From: Portunus trituberculatus
Taxonomy: Eukaryota; Arthropoda; Malacostraca; Decapoda; Portunidae
DNA length: 64,000 nt
Direction of reading: 5' to 3'
Assembly (NCBI RefSeq): GCF_017591435.1
Contig: NC_059300.1
Coordinates: 14,227,460 to 14,291,459 of the forward strand
The notes below the pieces were generated by a model. The model saw only the letters and a program-made list of their open reading frames with translations. It had not been told where the DNA came from and did not search any database. The translations under genes and the position numbers were made by a program. Below, in pieces: positions 49,931 to 62,806 of the stretch (its first letter is position 1; every line of letters begins with the position of its first letter).

Positions 49931-50520
49931 GCTGCTGCTGGGCCGGCCTTGGCGTGTATAGGCGGTCCTGAAGTCTCTATGTGATGCTGCACATGGTGTT
50001 TAGCGGGCACGCTGGCTGAGTAGGGTTGAGTCAGCGTGGGGAAGGACTTGAGTAAAACAGCGAACTGGTGGTCCCCTTTGATGACAGAGAGGAGAGTGCT
50101 GTCTCCTGGTGCTGGTCGAGCAAAGGAGGAGACAGAGGTCAGAGGGTCGACTAACCTGCGGCCTTTAACGTCGACCAGCAGGTTGAAGTGCTTGAGGAAG
50201 TCTGCTCCGAGAATTGCCTGGCTGACATCCCCGACGTAGAAGGTCCATTCGAAGCGACGTCGGAGGTAGAGATTCACTTGCATGGTGCGCCGTGAGTAGA
50301 CGGGAATCTTGGTCCCATTGGCGGCGTAGAGATGCAAGAGAGGCGGCAAGGTGCGTAGACTGGCGGGCGCGGGGATAATACTGACATCGGCGCCGGTGTC
50401 TATGAGAAACCTTGTGTTGGAGCGGCAGTCTCGTAGGTGGAGCAGCGCTGAGAAACACTGGCGGGCAATTGGCTGCATCACTGCTCGCCGTTGGTGTTTG
50501 ACGTGTTGTAGGTGCATGGG
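49931..50520 (-). pseudogene. Retropepsin region, inner gypsy element
   Basis: FLIDTGADVSIIPAP lies at about 50400-50365 (the catalytic D-T-G), then FYVGDVSQAILGADFLKHFN with the I-L-G-A-D-F strand, and the linker ending HHIETSGPPIHAKA, where polymerase would begin. The gag frame and this frame differ, so there is either a programmed shift or a mutation at about 50540. Confidence 0.86.
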
Positions 50521-50529
50521 AAACGCACT

Positions 50530-51274
50530 TGTTGGCCTTGGCACCAAACTTGTTGTGGTACCAACACATACCTTGGCTCCTAGAACGGTAGCGGCGCTGG
50601 AGGCGGCGAGGAGTGGAGGAACGTGAGCGACGGCCATCATGCAGTTGCTTCTTCAAGTAGTTAACCTCGGTGGTAAGCTGAGAGATGAGCTTGGTAAGGT
50701 GAGACAACTGGGTGTCATTCTGTGTGGTAGTGACAGAAGACACAGGAGAAGCAGGTGTTGCAGGAAGAATCGCCTGGAAGTCGTCTGCCAACTTAGCGAT
50801 GGCGTCAGGTTTCAAAGTGTCCTTGACGCTGAAGAGGCTACGCTGGATGGCAGGAGGAAGGCGCTGGTAGAACAGTTGCTTGAAGAGATCAGCGTCGAAG
50901 GCTTGGTACTTGTCACCAAGCAGTTGCTTCATGCGACTCAGCAACTGTGACGGCTTCTCATCACCTAATTCCTCACTAGAGAGGAGCTCACGGAGACGGG
51001 TGGCGACGGAAGATTGTAGACTCGTTAGTAGGGCAGTCTTCAAATCTTCATAGGGAGTGTCAGAGGAGGCAGCAGTGGAGATGACGACAGAGATAAGTGT
51101 AAGCACGTCGGATGGCAAGAAGCTAACAGCATGGTTGAATTTGGTGAGGCTGTTAGTGATCTTGGATGCCTTGAAGCTGCACTCCAAGAGACAGAACCAC
51201 AAGGATGGGTCCTGCGAGTAGAAGGGAGGTGCCTTAAAAGACACCGCCGTCGCAGCAAGGTCTTCCTGAGACAT
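50530..51274 (-). CDS. gag protein, inner gypsy element
   Basis: From the ATG at 51274 one frame encodes about 245 residues: MSQEDLAATAVSFKAPPF, YSQDPSLWFCLLECSFKASK, then LLSRMKQLLGDKYQAFDADL and LPPAIQRSLFSVKD (capsid-like, mostly helical). A basic tract follows (RRSRSSTPRRLQRRYRSRSQ), then a cysteine/histidine motif (CWYHNKFGAKANKC). The single C-x2-H knuckle resembles the nucleocapsid of several arthropod gypsy elements. The frame is open beyond this to about 50165 but overlaps the protease in another frame. Confidence 0.82.
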
Positions 51275-52112
51275 GGCTGGTGGTGGTGATGGGCACTAGG
51301 CTCTGGCGTGAAGATCCTATGGGTCACAGCAGGTCTTAGGGAGCTGCTGTTGTACACAATAGTGTCACTGTCACTGGCGTGTGTCACTGGAGTGTGTCAC
51401 TAGTGTGTGTCACTGGCGTGTGTCTGCACAGGGGGATGGGGATTCACGCCGTATCCACGTGGCGGGTCGAGAAAAGGGTAACACTCAAGCCGTAATCCAG
51501 GTGGCGGGTAAGCACAGTAACACGCCGTAATCCAGGTGGCGGGTAAGCACAGTAACACGCCGTAATCCAGGTGGCGGGTAAGCACAATATCACGCCGTAA
51601 TCCAGGTGGCGGGTAAGCACAGTAACGCCGTAATCCAGTAACACGCCGTAATCCAGGTGGCGGGTAAGCACAATATCACGCCGTAATCCAGGTGGCGGGT
51701 GCAAAGGTGAAAATTGGAAGGTGGGCGGGAGAGAGGGACGCAGAAGGTGTCGCTGTGGCACAGAAGGTGCTGTAGGAGGCACAAAAGGTGCTGTAGGAGG
51801 CACAGAAGGTGCTGTAGGGTGGGCGCAGAAGGCGCTCAAGGGTGGGCGCAGAAGGCGCAGCAGGGAAGGGGGAAGGAGCACAAAGGTGCTAGGAGGGGGG
51901 GTATAGTTAACCCTTACTATGCCTAAGGCATAATATTTCTCCCGGCCTAACCGTCAACTCCACGAACACCACATATGGAGGTGGAGCTTTTTCAGGTAGG
52001 AGCCCTCCAACGGATACCCCAGGCGGAGCTGGCGTAGGTCTTTGGGCTAGGAGACAGTGGCTCTTATACAGCCACGGTTCCTTCCTCTTAGCTAGCTCAT
52101 GGGGTCACCATT
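51275..52112 (-). other. Leader of the inner gypsy element with two tandem repeats
   Basis: Between the primer-binding site (about 52095-52112) and gag there is GC-rich non-coding sequence. At 51447-51705 a unit of about 35 bases (CCGTAATCCAGGTGGCGGGT plus AAGCACAGTAACA) is repeated about seven times with variants. At 51735-51870 a unit around AGAAGGTGCTGTAGGAGGCA is repeated about five times. Such repeats are variable and may be part of the packaging or untranslated region. Confidence 0.8.
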
Positions 52113-52505
52113 TGTTGGTATAGAAAGAGTACCAACTATTGGAGCTAAGGCTAATTGAGGAAACTGAATTAAAAGCATTCAGTGGAGGGTTACTTTTATT
52201 ACAAAAATATTTGGGTACACATATAAATAATATTTACAATAGGGATTTTAATAAGTTTGTATGCGATTGTGTATGTATGAATGTATGTATGAATGAGTGA
52301 ATGTGTGTGAATGTGTAGTGTTTTGTGTTGTATATTATACAAATATAAATAAAATGAATAATACAATAATAAGAGAGTAAGACAAATATATTTAAAAAAA
52401 AAGTAAATAATAAATTAGTATGCCATGAAATGTGAGACAGGAGATGTATGGTGATAACAGAAAATGCAATGATTGTAGGGCAGACTTAAGTAAACGGCCG
52501 CTACA
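52113..52505 (-). repeat. 5' LTR of the inner gypsy element
   Basis: Identical in length to the copy at 47103-47495 (393 bases). It is followed on the outside by the ACTT target copy and on the inside by the primer-binding site. Confidence 0.93.
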
Positions 52506-52514
52506 ACTTCAATT

Positions 52515-53830
52515 ACTCAAGTGTCAAATTTTTCCATTGCTGAATTAGTCAGTGCTCAGAAAAGTGATCCTACCTTGTCTAAAGTCAACCAGTGTTTACA
52601 GTTTGATGATCAATCTGTTTTGCCAAAATTGCCTATTCCCTTGTCTGAATTTAGCTTACAAGATGACATCTTGCTACGTAAAGTAATGATTGATGATCAA
52701 CTAGTGACTCAACTTGTCATTCCAGATAGTTTGATTCCGACAGTACTGTCTGTTATCCATGATCTCCCTCACGCAGGTCATCTTGGTCGTGATAAGTCCA
52801 TTGCAATGGCACGTACTAAGTATTATTGGCCAAATATGTCACGAGACATCACTAATCATGTTTCTCAGTGTGTTGGTTGTGCTCTCAATAAAGGAAATAC
52901 CAAGACTGCTCCTATTCAAGAGTATCCTACTCCCGCATGTCCGTTTGAGACAGTAGCGATTGATTTGTTACAGCTCCCTCGTAGCACACAAGGCTCTGTG
53001 TATGTCCTAGTATGCGTAGATCATTTCAGCCGATACACAGTACTCATTCCTTTGCCTAACAAATCTGCTTCTAGCATTGCACATGCTTTTGTTTCTCATT
53101 TTATTTGCCCTTACACTACTCCTTCAGTATTACTTAGTGATAATGGTGCAGAATTTAAAAATGAAGTGCTTCAGAAAATTTGTCAACAATTTCACATTAC
53201 TCAAACTTTCATCACTGCCTACCATCCTGCTTCCAATGGATTGGTAGAGAGAACTAATCGTAAAATTCTTACCATTTTGAGACATTTAGTGGGTAAATTT
53301 CATGAATCTTGGCAAGATTGGCTCCCTCATGTGAATGCTTGTATAAATGCCACTATCAATTCATCTACTGGTAAAACTCCACATTCTATTGTATTTGGAC
53401 ATGATAAATGTTTCCCCTTTGACATGTTAGAGAAACCGCGTTTACCAGTATATTCTGTTGATGACTATGTTCAAAACCAAGCACGAGCTATGCAAATTAT
53501 TCATGATAAAGTGCGTAGTACTCTCCAGTTGTCACGTACTCAAATGACTCAACGTCAACATGCAAAAGCTACTCCTGTCTCCTTTGACATTAATGATGTA
53601 GTATTTAAATCTGCACCTGAACGACAGTCAAAATTAAACACTAAATTTTCAGGTCCCTTTTTTTTATCCAAGAAAAATTAACTGGAAATAAATTCAAAAT
53701 TTTTTTATCCTTCTGCTCAGATGTCAGAAGGTGTCCATGCAGACAGACTTCCACCTGTCTCGTCTAGCTCTGTGTCCTCTGTGTACTTCTTTACCTTCTT
53801 CGTCCTCGTACAATCTGCGTTCCAGAGCTA
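52515..53830 (+). pseudogene. Integrase, outer gypsy element
   Basis: A long frame (to 53681) starts within FSIAELVSAQKSDPTLSKVN. It has the HHCC finger (LPHAGHLGRDKS, CVGCALNK) and the catalytic residues in VAIDLLQLPRS, LLSDNGAEFKNEV and SNGLVERTNRKI (D,D-x-E). The C-terminal part is INSSTGKTPHSIVFGHDKC and NTKFSGPFFL. A frame change at about 53670 (a T run) leads to MSEGVHADRLPPV. In the undisturbed element this followed directly on RNase H, which ends at 47098. Confidence 0.9.
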
Positions 53831-54105
53831 ACTCCATATAGATAATTTTTGTATGATGATTAGCTACATATGTAGTTCAAATGACAGTGATTTACATTTT
53901 GTATTTAATTGTGTAATTTTTTTCATGTACCATGATGATTTATTTTTTATGTACCATGATGATTTTATGTCCCATGATGATTATATGTCAAAATATTCTT
54001 GATGAAGCTCATGATTACATGTAAAAATTTTTTGATAAAGTGTATGCTTACATGATAATATATTTTTTTTTGATGATGATTAAATATTTATCAGCAGCTG
54101 ATATC

Positions 54106-54180
<75 letters not shown>

Positions 54181-54659
54181 TTCTTTCCATTGTGTAATGT
54201 TTCCGGGGGATGCCTTGAGAACTTACTATAAGAACTTACTGTGTGCCATATTTTATATTCTTATTAATTCTATTTAGTGATAAGTGATTACAGACCTTAT
54301 AAACATAACTCATAATTTTGTGAGTCATGTAACGAAAATTAATGAAGTGAAAACTTGAAAATTAATGAAAATAATGAATTTTGTGATTGATATGAAAATT
54401 TGAAAATTAATAAAAAGATTTTATATTCTTATGAGTGATGTAATGAAAATTAGTGAAAGAAGTAATATTTTTGAAAGTGATCAGATGACAATTACTAATA
54501 TGACCATGTTTTTTGTGAAAAATGAACATTCCAGTGTTGACCTCAATTTTTTTTTTCAGATGAACTCTTATTTTATAGTGTTTATTATTATTATTATTAC
54601 TTTTATTATGATTATCACCTTCAGTGCGGGGTCGCACTGTTGTGCGTGCCCGAGCCATA
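53831..54659 (+). other. 3' untranslated part of the outer gypsy element
   Basis: AT-rich and non-coding, with a (TA)n tract of about 60 bases (54115-54176) and repeated ATGATGATTTTATGT-like words. No clear polypurine tract precedes the 3' LTR. Confidence 0.65.
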
Positions 54660-54876
54660 TATTAGCATGTCCTTTGTTTTTCCCATACTCCCTTTCTGTC
54701 TGACGTCACGTCTTTCCCCTCAGTCCTCACTTTCCGCTGCCAGAGGCTGTCACGCTACGCCTCCTGCCTCTCGTTTCGCTCGGTTTACACTTGTTGTGTA
54801 TTGTCCTACCATAAATACACTTTCATAATGGACTCAGGTGTCTCCATGCTACCACTGTTTTACGACAACTACCACA
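54660..54876 (+). repeat. 3' LTR of the outer gypsy element
   Basis: It starts TATTAGCATGTCC and ends CAACTACCACA. It differs from the 5' LTR at about 16 of 217 positions, most of them in a variable GC-rich block (54730-54760). Confidence 0.87.
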
Positions 54877-55065
54877 ATAAAGTGTATGACGACGGCGACG
54901 ACAACAACAACACTAACAATATTGACGTAGTAAATGAATGTTGAGGATATCTTGAGCAACATCATTGATGTTTTTAATTATATCAGTTTCTACTTGCAAG
55001 CGGTCCAAGCTTCCTCAATTTCACCGCCCTATTTGTATTTCCTGAGTGAGACCCTCCCCGTCCAC

Positions 55066-55140
<75 letters not shown>

Positions 55141-56888
55141 TAAATAAATAAATAGATAAATAAATAAGAATAAACAAATGAATAAGAAAATAAAAAATAA
55201 AAATATAAAAATAATAAATATATAAATAAAATAAAATATCAATAAATAGATAAATGAATAAATAAATAAATATAAATAAAATGAAAATAAAAAGAATGAA
55301 TGAAAAAATATAACAAAATAACCAAAAAATCAAATAGATTTGGCTGCATCATGCAACTATTTTTGTATGGCCGTGAGTGGAAGCAAACAGAAATGCCACA
55401 ACTCACCACTCCCCAGCCAGCCACTCCTTAACACGAGGTGACCTGGAACAACAATTAAACAGTAATTAATGCCAAATAAAATGAATTTTTATAATGTAAA
55501 TATTGCCATTATGGTTCTCAATAGAGTTTCAAATAGCTTTGCTGGCGCAATTCAAAACCGCAAGATAAAATCAGAATAAAAACATAGCCACGTTTCGATG
55601 TGTCTTTGAGACTGTGAAGACACAAGAAGGAAGCATGTGAGCTTTCTCTGCCAGATATGGATATATAGTTTACCTGTCTTTGCTCTTTGCTCTTACTTTA
55701 TTTTTGATTGATTGATTTATTGATTTTATTAGCAACACAATTAGCTTTTGAAGTACATGATTTTAGTTGATCAATATTTATGATTTCCAAGAACGTTATC
55801 GAATCTTTCACAATGGCGGTTTTGATAACAAATCAACGATCCTTTTCCTTTCCTTCTATAGCAGAACAGAACTCCAGCTTCCATCTGTGTTACCACAGTA
55901 TATTCTGTTGCAGACAACCAACACAAGATAGATATAGAAGATTTTTCAGATTAGCAATATCAGCTCATTCTTTCTTGTTTACTCACATTTCATGCAATGT
56001 TTCGATGTTTTTATCGTCACTAGTTAAAAATAAAATATTAACGTGACTGCTGAAATTTACAATATTCGCTACTTACAGAAAACAAAAAATATTTATGGGA
56101 GACATTTGAAAAATGGAGGCTGATTTAAAACTACCTCGTCTAATTCACGCCTGAGGATAGTAAAACATGTATCTGCAATGGCGTAACCCTGCAATAGGAT
56201 GGAAGAGAAATGGTGAAATAAAAAAGAAACTGACAGTAAACTGATAATGGTAATGTATTGCATACAATGAATTATGATGCGTTGTATCTTATATACCTAC
56301 ATAAATATCCAATGATGCTGTACATAATCAAGTGTTGAAATTTTATGTTTATATTACAATAGAATAGAAAAGATTTAAAATAAGATGAAATGTAAGATAA
56401 TATTAGGAATTCATGAATTTTATTGTAATAGAGAAGACTTGTTGGGACGACAGGCAGTAGCTGACCAAGCCATGTATTAAGAATTTTGGTGGATGGAAAT
56501 AGACCTTCCTTAGTTGAAAAACAAAGACTGAATGCATGAATAATAGAGTGAAAGGGACATGAAATATTTTGGCACTTTCGTCACCGCTAGCCGTAACGCT
56601 CCTCCGCAAATTGTTTTGTTTAATATAGAACGATAAGAATTATTCTTTGTTCAGACCGTTAGGAATGGACACCCCATTGGTACAGGAGACAATGCATGTC
56701 ATACTTAGACAGTCCCGTGAATGGCCAGTTACTTCCGGTCGACGCTATAACTATGTTAATGACGTCGACACTATACGGTTCCATGGTAGAATCTCGTCAG
56801 TCAAAAGAACAGAATACCACCATGTACTGTACAGTTCAGACCCTGTAACGAGAAAAGATTTGTCGTGAAAAAGGGAGAAGCACTATGA

Positions 56889-56892
<4 letters not shown>
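54877..56892. other. Intergenic sequence with simple repeats
   Basis: 54877-54940 is a copy of the sequence at the right end of the window (63931-64000). A (CA)n tract lies at 55069-55138, followed to about 55330 by A-rich AAAT/AATA words. The remaining 1.5 kb shows no gene, RNA or transposon that I recognise. Confidence 0.6.
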
Positions 56893-56958
<66 letters not shown>

Positions 56959-57072
56959 TCTTGTAGTCATACGAGGTTGAAAGCTATAGCAATTTCTCCT
57001 TTATTGATTTTCTTATGTAAATAAAGGAGAAATTGCTTTCAACCTCGTATGCCTACAAGGGAATATCTTGCC

Positions 57073-57144
<72 letters not shown>
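56893..57144. repeat. Hairpin between two (TA)n arrays
   Basis: (TA)n at 56893-56953 and 57076-57144 flank a perfect-looking stem. The left arm is 56954-57005 and the right arm 57020-57065 (CATACGAGGTTGAAAGC and AATTTCTCCTTTATT on both). There are only two mismatches and a six-base bulge (TATAGC) on the left; the loop is 13 bases. This could be a very short foldback MITE inserted in a TA array. Confidence 0.82.
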
Positions 57145-57846
<702 letters not shown>

Positions 57847-59116
57847 CTGCTGTTACGAGTCCTCTCAAGAAAGACTGAACTACAACGAGCAATTCAATGT
57901 GCACACGAAGGCCTTGGTACCAGTATTGAAAGTAAGAGTGGACATCGGGGAATAACGGCAATGACGAATGTTCTAAACCGAAAATTTTATTGGCGTACAA
58001 TGGATGCTGATATCAAAGAATATTGCAAGCAGTGTCAGATGTGTCAAAGTCAATCCCAAGTGGAGGCAAGAGAAACCTCCCTTACAGAAAGTACCTGTCC
58101 CAAAAGCTGTGATGCAACAGATTGGAGTCGACATTGCTTCACTTCCTGAGTGTTATGGATATCATTACTTTATCTTTGCAGTAGATTATTTTTCCAAATG
58201 GACTGAAGGGGAGCCCTTGAAAGATAAGACAGCAGCTTCTGTGGCCAACTTCTTATTCAAGGTAATATGTCATCATTCTTGTGTCAAAATTCAAATCAAT
58301 GACCAAGGAAGAGAGTTTGTAAACTCTATTTTTACAGAGTTACATCGCCTCACTGGAGTCCATCAACGAGTGACAAGTGCTTATCATCCACAAGCAAACG
58401 ACCTTGACGAAAAACAGTATGGGACCATCAAGAAAAAGCTTCTCAAGATTTTACAAGGAAAACCTGATGGACGGTCTAGATGCCTTGAGCCACTGCTATT
58501 TGCTCTTCGTACAACTGTACATCGATCAACAAAGATGACACCATTTTTCCTAATGTATGGAAGACAGCCAACATTGCTTGTAGATATTGCCAACCTTTTA
58601 GATAGTGATGATACTACTGATGACAACTCCAATTCTATTCATGAAGATGATAGCAACTCTGATGATGATATCTGAGAGTTTGATGAAGATGAAGTGATGA
58701 AAGTGATGGAAGGAAGGATGAAGATTAGGGAAAAGGCACATGATGCAGCTCATAACAATATCAAACTTGCTATTACTGGGGCGCAGTCATCGCACATCAC
58801 AATTAGGAAGGTTATCGTTAACCATATGACGACAAAAACAGAGGAGTTGAAAAGCCATGTGCAACACGCTGAAGAACATCTGGGCAAAATGACAACGACC
58901 AGTGAATGGGCAACAGATGCTGAGCTATTTGCAGCGGCTTTACTACTTCAAACAGACATAATGCTGTGGTTGCAGAGAGGAGATTGGGCCCTGTTTGGAC
59001 GAAATGCCTTGGAAAGGTCATTTAGTCTCAGCGATTCGGACTTTTATGAGAAACGTGTTATTTACCTGCAACATACCAACAGTAAGCATTTTGATTATGT
59101 CAAAGGAATTATGTAG
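57847..59116 (+). pseudogene. GIN1/Ginger-type integrase joined to an OTU-like domain
   Basis: After the acceptor-like CCCCAG the sequence encodes an HHCC-type finger (AHEGLGTSIESKSGHRGITA, YCKQCQMCQ). After a frame change at about 58060 comes an integrase core: QIGVDIASLPECYGYHYFIF, AVDYFSKWTEGEPL, QINDQGREFVN and a degenerate third motif (QANDLDEKQYGTIKKK). It is followed by LFALRTTVHRSTKMTPFFLM, an acidic tract and an in-frame TGA (58673-58675). Behind the stop, in the same frame, is an OTU-like segment (HITIRKVIVNHM, EWATDAELFAAALLLQTDIM, IYLQHTNSKHFDYVKG). The OTU catalytic D-G-N-C motif is not visible. Gypsy-type integrases with OTU partners are known from Ginger transposons and derived host genes. 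No LTR or polymerase is nearby. Confidence 0.72.
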
Positions 59117-59199
59117 ATACCGTATGGGAGTATTTATTCCACGGGGACCAGTCAATATTCCATATGATATATGTACTGGGGAGTCCATATATTATATGG

Positions 59200-61330
59200 A
59201 ATAATTGATTGATTGATTGAATGATTTGCCAAATATAACAAGTCTTGAAATGTACATTCATTAATACATTTTTTGTGGCTTTAGTCCGCTGAGCACCAGC
59301 TTCCTTAGCGGACAGAAAATATCATTCACATACGAACTGTAGTTAGAGCGGCAATACATTGGCTAATGACAATAATACTTCTACTTAATATCTTAATAAT
59401 TTCCCTAATTTGTAGTTAGGACATAACATTGAATATGATTTATCTAAGATTACGTTACAACGTGATATCTATTGTTAAACATAATATACACAACAAACAT
59501 GCTAATACATCAACTTTATAAGTTATGTAAGTAGCTTTTAACCTTATTTTTAAATACATTGATATTGTTAATAGATTTTAAATCAGTTGGCAATTCATTC
59601 CAACATTGTGGTCCGACTCAGTGTATAGAATATTTGTATAATGTTTTACGTGGTTATGGAGAAACTAAATTTATGTTGTTACCTCTTGTACCTCGAGCAT
59701 GGTGAAAAACAGTAAATATATTTGAATTCAAATCCCTATTATGTATATCATTAAATATACAAAGTAACAAAAAATACTTCTTAACTAAATCAAATTAAAG
59801 CAACTATAACTCAGAAAATAATTAATCAGTTGAATCATATATCCCTTTATAACACATTGCTCTAATAATCTTCTTTTGAGATATAAAAACATCTTTGATG
59901 ATTGTTGGCCAGGAACATCCCCAAATTGCAACACAATAGGTGATAAAGGATAACAAAGGGAATAGTAAATACATCGCAGTGCTTCAGTAGTTAAATTTCA
60001 TCTACTGTTATATATAATTCCACGATTTTAATAAATTTATGCAAACAGACTGTATATGCTTTTTCCAGCTTGATGACACCCAAAAATTTTGTCTGAGAAA
60101 CCCTTTCTATTTCTCTCCCTCGCAAAAATATTGGTTCAAAATTACTAGAAACAGAACGACTCTGAAACAATATGAACTTAGTTTTCTTTATGTTAATAGT
60201 TAAGTAATTTGCCAACACCCATTTTGAAATTTTTTTCTAATTCAGTATTCACTTTTACATGTAAATTATCTAGAGAATTGTCTGTCATAAGTAAATTAGT
60301 GTCATCTGCAAATAATACAAAGTTTAATTTGTCACTTGCTGCAATATCATTATTTATATAAACTAGGAACAGCAATGGTCCCAAGATTGACCCTTGTGGC
60401 ACACCTTTACTTATATTTTCCATTGATGAAAATTGCCATTGCAATATACAGTCTGCTTTCTGTCTGCCAAATAGCATGAAAATTTCAGCACAACACCTCA
60501 AATACTAATATTTTCCAGTTTACCTAATAGTATACTGTGGTTAAGTGAATCAAAAGCCTTAGTTAAGTCAAGAAATATTCCAATAACATGAAGTATACTT
60601 TACAGGCTCTTTAATACTTTTGTTGTAAATTGCAGTGTTGCTTTTTCGGTTGATCTGTTTCTACGGAACTGAAATTGGTTATCAGAGAGTAAATTAAAAT
60701 CTTCCAGATAGTTAGTAAGTCTTGTTACAATTGCTTTTTCAAACACTTTGCTTAGTGAGGGTAGACAAGATATTGGTCTGTAATTATTGTCATCATCTTT
60801 AGCACTAGATTTATGAACAGGTATTACTTTTCCTATTTTCAGTTTATTGGGGAAATATCCTTGTTTGAAACATAAATTGATTATATGAGCAAGTGGAATA
60901 TCAATATAATGGGCAGTATGTTGGAGAATGTAAGGTGGAATTTCATCATAACCTGCTGCTGTGTTCTTTAAGGTCTTTAGATACTGTTGCACTTCTGAAG
61001 TGATAACAGGATAGAGATATAGAAAAAAATTAGTCGAATTACCAATGAAATCCCTGTAAATATTTTGCTAATTGTTAGTTTCGGGTAAAGTTATAGAACT
61101 TTTTAAGAAGTGATTATTAAAAACAGTTGCTATACTTTCATTAAAAATTTTAAGCTGATTTTTCTTATTATTACCACCACGTTTCCTTTTAAGTACTAGG
61201 TTAATGATTTTCCAGGTGGATTTTATATTACCTTGAGACAGCTTAAGCTGACCCTGGTAGTACTTGATTTTTGCATACCGTAAAAGCGATACAAGGTTAT
61301 TTCTGTAAGTTCTATACCTCTGACCATACG
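59200..61330 (-). mobile_element. LINE of an L2/Daphne-like clade, decayed
   Basis: Minus-strand order from 61330: a linker (YAKIKYYQGQLKLSQGNIKS); RT start at 60992-60600 (NTAAGYDEIPPYILQHTA, NNYRPISCLPSLSKVFEK, NQFQFRRNRSTEKA); FLDLTKAFDSLNHSILLGKL near 60560; SKGVPQGSILGPLLFLVYIN and FVLFADDTNLLMT near 60400-60290; and the C-terminal domain near 59600 (CWNELPTDLKSINNINVFKN). The 3' tail is made of (AATC)n units (59202-59225 on the plus strand as TTGATTGA). Many stops and frame changes. The endonuclease is missing. Confidence 0.85.
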
Positions 61331-62186
61331 TTAAAGGCCATTACGATGCGGGAGTACATTTATCATATGGAATTTCCACTGGGGAGTATTTTCTTATGGG
61401 AGTCCATATTTCATAGCACACCGGAATGGATATGAAGCCATCCCAACTTCGTTCCGCTAATCTCGGGAAGGTTCCAGCTATCTGGAGCGGATGTTCTTCC
61501 TTCCGCGTATCATAGGCCACTGTGATAATCCCCTTCAGATGTCAGCCCCTAAACAGGGCTGGAGCGCCTGAATTTTTACGTGATCCTTGGATTATTACAT
61601 TTGTCCCGCTAAAATAAGATTATACTCGAACACGTCTTCGCCTGACGCTACAATAAACCGCATATAGACACTGGCACTGCCAGAAGGTAGCACATCTACT
61701 AACTCAACGCTGGCTTACAACGAACGGGGAAGGAATAAAGGCTAAAATGAGATAAGATATCATAATAAAGGATAACAGCACCATGCAAAGAACGGTGTTC
61801 AAAGGACAGTCTTCCGGGTCTCCTGTGAAGGATACATTCCACACTGCAGGCCTATCATTTCGCCTTATAAAGCTGGAATGCTCAGTTATATGCTTTACGT
61901 TTCCTGTTGAGGCACTTTTTGTTCGAGAACTTCAGTCTACAAGGAAGTTATGAGCTCCTGTCTGGCGTCCAATTACTACAATTAGCACCAAGACAAGAAG
62001 CGCCAGGGTCACCAGCCACCTCAAATACTGCTTTGATGAGTGAGTACTTAGCCTCAAGTGTAGCGGCAGTACACTAGAGTGAGTCCACGTGCTACTGTTA
62101 ACACATTCATTGGTGGTTGTTAGTATGCTTTGCTTCCATCACATGCACGGGTACACTGCAAACATCCACAAAAGGTTGTATAACGA
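61331..62186. other. Unclassified sequence
   Basis: 61340-61415 shares words (ATATGGAA, ACTGGGGAGT, GGGAGTCCATAT) with 59127-59200 on the other side of the LINE. No gene or RNA is recognised in the rest. Confidence 0.45.
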
Positions 62187-62243
<57 letters not shown>

Positions 62244-62251
62244 GCTACCAA

Positions 62252-62299
<48 letters not shown>

Positions 62300-62806
62300 C
62301 ACTACTACTACTACTACTACTGCTGCTACTACTACTACTGCTACTACTACTACTATTGTTTGAACGAACTACTACTACTACTACTGCTACTACTACTACT
62401 ACACTACTACTGCACCACCACTACTACTACTGCTACTACTGCTACTACTACTACTGCTACTGCTGCTGCCACCACCACTACTACTGCTGCCACTACTGCT
62501 GCTGCTGCTGCTACTGCTGCTACTGCTACTACTGCTACTACTACTGCTGCTACTACTGCCACTACTACTACTACTGCTACTACTACTACTACTACTGATA
62601 TTATTGTCACTAATATCAATTTTGTCATTACCACTACTACTATTAGCACAACAACAGTAACAAACAACGGCAGCAACGACAATAAAAACAAGACTGATGA
62701 CAAAAACAACAACAATAACAGTTACTTCTATTACCACAACAACAACAACAACAACGACAACAAACACAACAATTACTAGTACTACTACTTCTATTACTAC
62801 TACTTT
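62187..62806. repeat. Trinucleotide arrays (CTA)n/(CTG)n and (CAA)n
   Basis: Imperfect CTA repeats with CTG and CCA variants occupy 62187-62600, followed by an AAC-rich stretch (62640-62780) and further CTA units. The translated poly-Y, poly-L and poly-T frames are artefacts. A T run (62805-62817) leads into the SINE tail. Confidence 0.93.

Larger units (their letters stand above)
47103..52505 (-). mobile_element. Ty3/gypsy LTR retrotransposon (inner, younger, antisense)
   Basis: Two 393-base LTRs (47103-47495 and 52113-52505) differ at only about three positions. The target duplication is ACTT (47099-47102 and 52506-52509). On the minus strand the order is 5' LTR, primer-binding site (TGGTGACCCCATGAG), leader, gag, protease, reverse transcriptase/RNase H, integrase, polypurine tract (AACTAGGGGGGGAG) and 3' LTR. 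An internal deletion near the start of the reverse transcriptase and several frameshifts make it defective. It is more GC-rich than the outer element. Confidence 0.93.

Noticed and set aside
51447..51705. CRISPR-like direct repeats
   Set aside because: The units are contiguous with no unique spacers and lie in the leader of a gypsy element in a eukaryotic genome.
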